Shown here one piece after another: positions 11,593-13,548 of a DNA stretch of 13,548 nt. Position 1 is the stretch's first letter; the number at the start of each line of letters is the position of its first letter. A program made the translations under genes and the position numbers. Below the pieces are notes generated by a model. It was not told the DNA's origin, made no database searches, and worked only from the letters and a program-made list of their open reading frames with translations. Source of the DNA: Actinomycetes bacterium (GTDB lineage: Bacteria; Actinomycetota; Acidimicrobiia; Acidimicrobiales; Bog-793); assembly GCA_021821585.1 (NCBI GenBank), contig JAKACF010000044.1, forward strand, positions 1 through 13,548, in the 5' to 3' direction.

Positions 11593-13500
11593 ATGAGACT
11601 GGTCCCGTCTGGCGCCGGGGCTCTACGGGGGTCGGCGCCTGCACGACCAATCAGACGAAGGCTGCTGGCCTCGGGGGAGCGGCAAGAGGCAAGCAATGCA
11701 CATGGCGTCCGACGAGCCGCCTCGGCCTCGCGGGCGGCCTTCGTCGCGTGGACGCCGGTTGGCCAGCGAGCCGGCGAGATCGCTGACGCACTTGGCGGGC
11801 AGGCCTTCGTGGTGTATCTGCCCCGTCTCGACCGACGGAGCCTCGCTCCCTTGCGGTATGCCATCAGTGCGGTGCGCACGGCGAGCTATCTCGTGCGGCA
11901 GCGACCACGGGTCGTGATCGCGACAAATCCCCCGATCATCCCTGGGCTGCTGGCCTGGCTGTACGGCGCCTTGAGCGGCGCAACGGTGATCCTCGACGAC
12001 CACCCGGCTGCCTTCGGAGCCCAGCACGACGACGTCTCGAAGAGGCTCCAGCGCCAACATCGCTGGCTGGCCTCCCGGGTCACCGCATGCCTCGTGACAG
12101 CCCCGGAGTGGGTCAGACGGTTGGAGTCATGGGGCGCCACCGGTCTCACGTTTCATGAGGCGCCTCCTCAATGGAGGGTGGCACCACCTCAGCCTCTGAC
12201 CGGCCACCCGCGGGTGTTGTTCGTGGGCACCTTCGGCGGCGATGAGCCCGTGGATGAGGTCATCAGGGCGGCGAGGCTCCGGCCCGACATGGAGATCCGG
12301 ATGACCGGGCGGCTCTCGCGTTGTCCGAAGACCCTGATACGGACGGCTCCACGCAACGTACGCTTTCTCGGCTTCCTCTCGCAGGAGGCCTACGTCCGCG
12401 AGTTGGAAGCGGCCGACGTCGTCGTCACCCTGAGCACGGAGCCGACGTCGGTGATGAGGGCCGGCTACGAGGCTGTCTACGCCCGGCGCCCGCTCGTCGT
12501 GAGCGACTGGCCGACTCTCCGGGAGGTCTTTCCGGCGGCTGTCCATACGGCCAACAACGCGGCGGCACTTGCGGCCGCCCTCGATCGGGCGGTGGCGGAG
12601 CACCCTCGCCTGCGCGAGGCGGCAGACGACGCCCGCCAACTTCAGCTCGACCGGGTGGCCTGCCAGCTCCAGCAGCTCCAGGCGCTGCTCCCGGCGGAGG
12701 ACCGGGGAGATCGCGGCCTCCTCGGGGAGGAGTTGCCCGAGCATTCGCCTCGGGCCGACGTCCCGCACACCGAGATCCGACTGGGGCTGCCGAGCACCTT
12801 CACGACATGGCCCATCCTCGAGGCCTGGGCGAAGGGAAGGCTCGAGGCCCGCAGCGGTGGACTGATCCTCACCCTGGCTCCATATCAGGCGTATCTCGCG
12901 TTGACCGAGCAGGACTACCGAGCGCGGCTGCGGCGAGGGGCCATCGTGCTCATTGACGGGAACGGCGTCCGATTTCCCTTGAGGCTCGCCGGTTACGCCA
13001 CCGGGCCGCGGCTCACAGGCCGTGAACTCGTGGAGAGGGCGTTCACTGGTGAATTCCTCGGCGGTTCCACGGTCGCGGTACTCGGCGGAGCGGAGGAGAC
13101 CGGCGAGCGCCTTCGCCAGCTCAAGCCCTCATGGCTGACGGTCGGGGGTCGCTTCGCCGAGCGACCGTCTGAGGAGGACGTGCGCAGAGTGGCGGCTACG
13201 CTTCGCTCGTCTGGTGCCGAGCTCGTGCTCGTCGCCCTCCCTTCTCCGAAGTCGGCTCTCTGGGCTGAGCGGCTCCACGGACTTCACCCTGCTCTGTACG
13301 CCATCATCGGAGGGGCGGTCGAGACGGTCACGGGCGTGAAGAGGGCACCGCCTCGGGTCGTCTGCAAGCTGTCGCTCGAATGGGCCTGGCGACTTGCTCA
13401 GGACCCGCGGCTCGCCGGCCGTCTCGCCCGCGGCTCCCTCGCCGTCGCAGATCTCACCGTTCGGGCCGCGCTGCGGCGGATCCAAGGAATCGATGGCTGA
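11593..13500 (+). CDS. Fusion: GT4-like glycosyltransferase + WecG/TagA/CpsF (GT26) domain
   Basis: The ORF has 635 codons. Residues about 48-350 form a GT-B glycosyltransferase: FVAWTPVGQRAGEIADAL, VVIATNPPIIPGLLAWLY, a second domain from PRVLFVGTFGGDEPVDEVI, and YEAVYARRPLVVSDW in place of the GT4 E-x7-E region. A Gln/Leu-rich linker leads to a GT26 domain (about 405-615): IDGNGV (Asp455, putative catalytic), LTGRELVE, STVAVLGGAEETG, VALPSPKSALW, GAVETVTGVKRAPP and LEWAWRL. GT26 enzymes transfer ManNAc/ManNAcA-type sugars to undecaprenyl-PP-linked acceptors at the membrane. Here the T-x-N motif is T427-L-A429 and the Gln of PKQE is Ser554, so specificity or activity may be altered. GGAG (11583-11586) precedes ATG 11593, but the first 40 codons lack G/C bias. 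The stop overlaps the next gene by 8 bases. Confidence 0.85.
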   Translation: MRLVPSGAGALRGSAPARPIRRRLLASGERQEASNAHGVRRAASASRAAFVAWTPVGQRAGEIADALGGQAFVVYLPRLDRRSLAPLRYAISAVRTASYLVRQRPRVVIATNPPIIPGLLAWLYGALSGATVILDDHPAAFGAQHDDVSKRLQRQHRWLASRVTACLVTAPEWVRRLESWGATGLTFHEAPPQWRVAPPQPLTGHPRVLFVGTFGGDEPVDEVIRAARLRPDMEIRMTGRLSRCPKTLIRTAPRNVRFLGFLSQEAYVRELEAADVVVTLSTEPTSVMRAGYEAVYARRPLVVSDWPTLREVFPAAVHTANNAAALAAALDRAVAEHPRLREAADDARQLQLDRVACQLQQLQALLPAEDRGDRGLLGEELPEHSPRADVPHTEIRLGLPSTFTTWPILEAWAKGRLEARSGGLILTLAPYQAYLALTEQDYRARLRRGAIVLIDGNGVRFPLRLAGYATGPRLTGRELVERAFTGEFLGGSTVAVLGGAEETGERLRQLKPSWLTVGGRFAERPSEEDVRRVAATLRSSGAELVLVALPSPKSALWAERLHGLHPALYAIIGGAVETVTGVKRAPPRVVCKLSLEWAWRLAQDPRLAGRLARGSLAVADLTVRAALRRIQGIDG

Positions 13501-13548
13501 GGAGCAGGTGCAGTCCGCGGCTGCGCTCCCCTCGGTGGCGGCGCTGGT
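13493..13548 (+). CDS. Start of a downstream gene (partial)
   Basis: An ATG at 13493 overlaps the last 8 bases of the fusion glycosyltransferase and stays open to the window end, encoding MAEEQVQSAAALPSVAAL. AAGGA (13484-13488) lies 4 bases upstream. The overlap implies translational coupling and membership in the same operon. Eighteen residues of a hydrophilic, Ala-rich N-terminus do not reveal a function. Confidence 0.6.
   Translation, partial: MAEEQVQSAAALPSVAAL

Noticed and set aside
11399..11596. A 65-codon leader ORF ending in ATGA overlap with the fusion glycosyltransferase
   Set aside because: The overlap invites a coupling model, but there is no ribosome binding site, the composition is odd and the inverted repeats lie inside it. 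It is mentioned only as part of the leader.
1..13548. CRISPR arrays, tRNA or rRNA genes, insertion sequences, phage or toxin-antitoxin genes
   Set aside because: No regularly spaced repeats, no cloverleaf or rRNA sequence, and no transposase, integrase or toxin-like protein was found on either strand.

Overview
The window is about 13.5 kb of high-GC DNA with strong G/C preference at third codon positions, frequent GTG starts and purine-rich Shine-Dalgarno sites. This points to an actinobacterium. The secreted protein at 2974-4773 ends in tandem 'GYWLVTsrGkVYaF' repeats, which I associate with class Acidimicrobiia. That taxon is an inference from recall, not a search result.

Left part (1-2973): the last codons of a plus-strand gene, then about 430 bp with no supported gene that carries two copies of a 12-bp palindrome. 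Two minus-strand genes follow: an ECF sigma factor with a SnoaL-like C-terminal domain and, downstream of it, a VOC (glyoxalase-fold) protein. The next 1.1 kb holds at most one small membrane-protein ORF.

Central part (2974-11146): a secreted GH26-like glycoside hydrolase (+) appears to be transcribed from a leaderless promoter. It converges on a PIG-L type deacetylase (-) across a long perfect-stem hairpin. Divergent from the deacetylase is a tight three-gene operon (+): a GT4 glycosyltransferase, an isocitrate/isopropylmalate dehydrogenase-like enzyme lacking the usual catalytic tyrosine, and a cyanophycin-synthetase-like ATP-grasp ligase. It meets, tail to tail with a 98-bp overlap, a two-gene minus-strand operon: an RraA/HMG-aldolase-like protein followed by a second ATP-grasp ligase of the COG3919 type. 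In both operons the ligase is joined to the preceding carboxylic-acid enzyme by a GTGA stop/start overlap.

Right part (11147-13548): a near-consensus promoter (TTGACG-17-CATAAT) drives a roughly 258-nt structured leader and then a 635-codon fusion of a GT4-like glycosyltransferase with a WecG/TagA/CpsF (GT26) domain. The next gene overlaps its end and leaves the window.

Taken together, 2974-13548 looks like part of an extracellular polysaccharide or glycoconjugate locus. The core of GT4, PIG-L deacetylase, beta-decarboxylating-dehydrogenase paralogue, RraA aldolase and two different ATP-grasp ligases is not a pathway I can name. Its logic (glycosylate, N-deacetylate, ligate) resembles mycothiol/bacillithiol assembly, or the decoration of a glycan with amino or hydroxy acids. 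That reading is a hypothesis.
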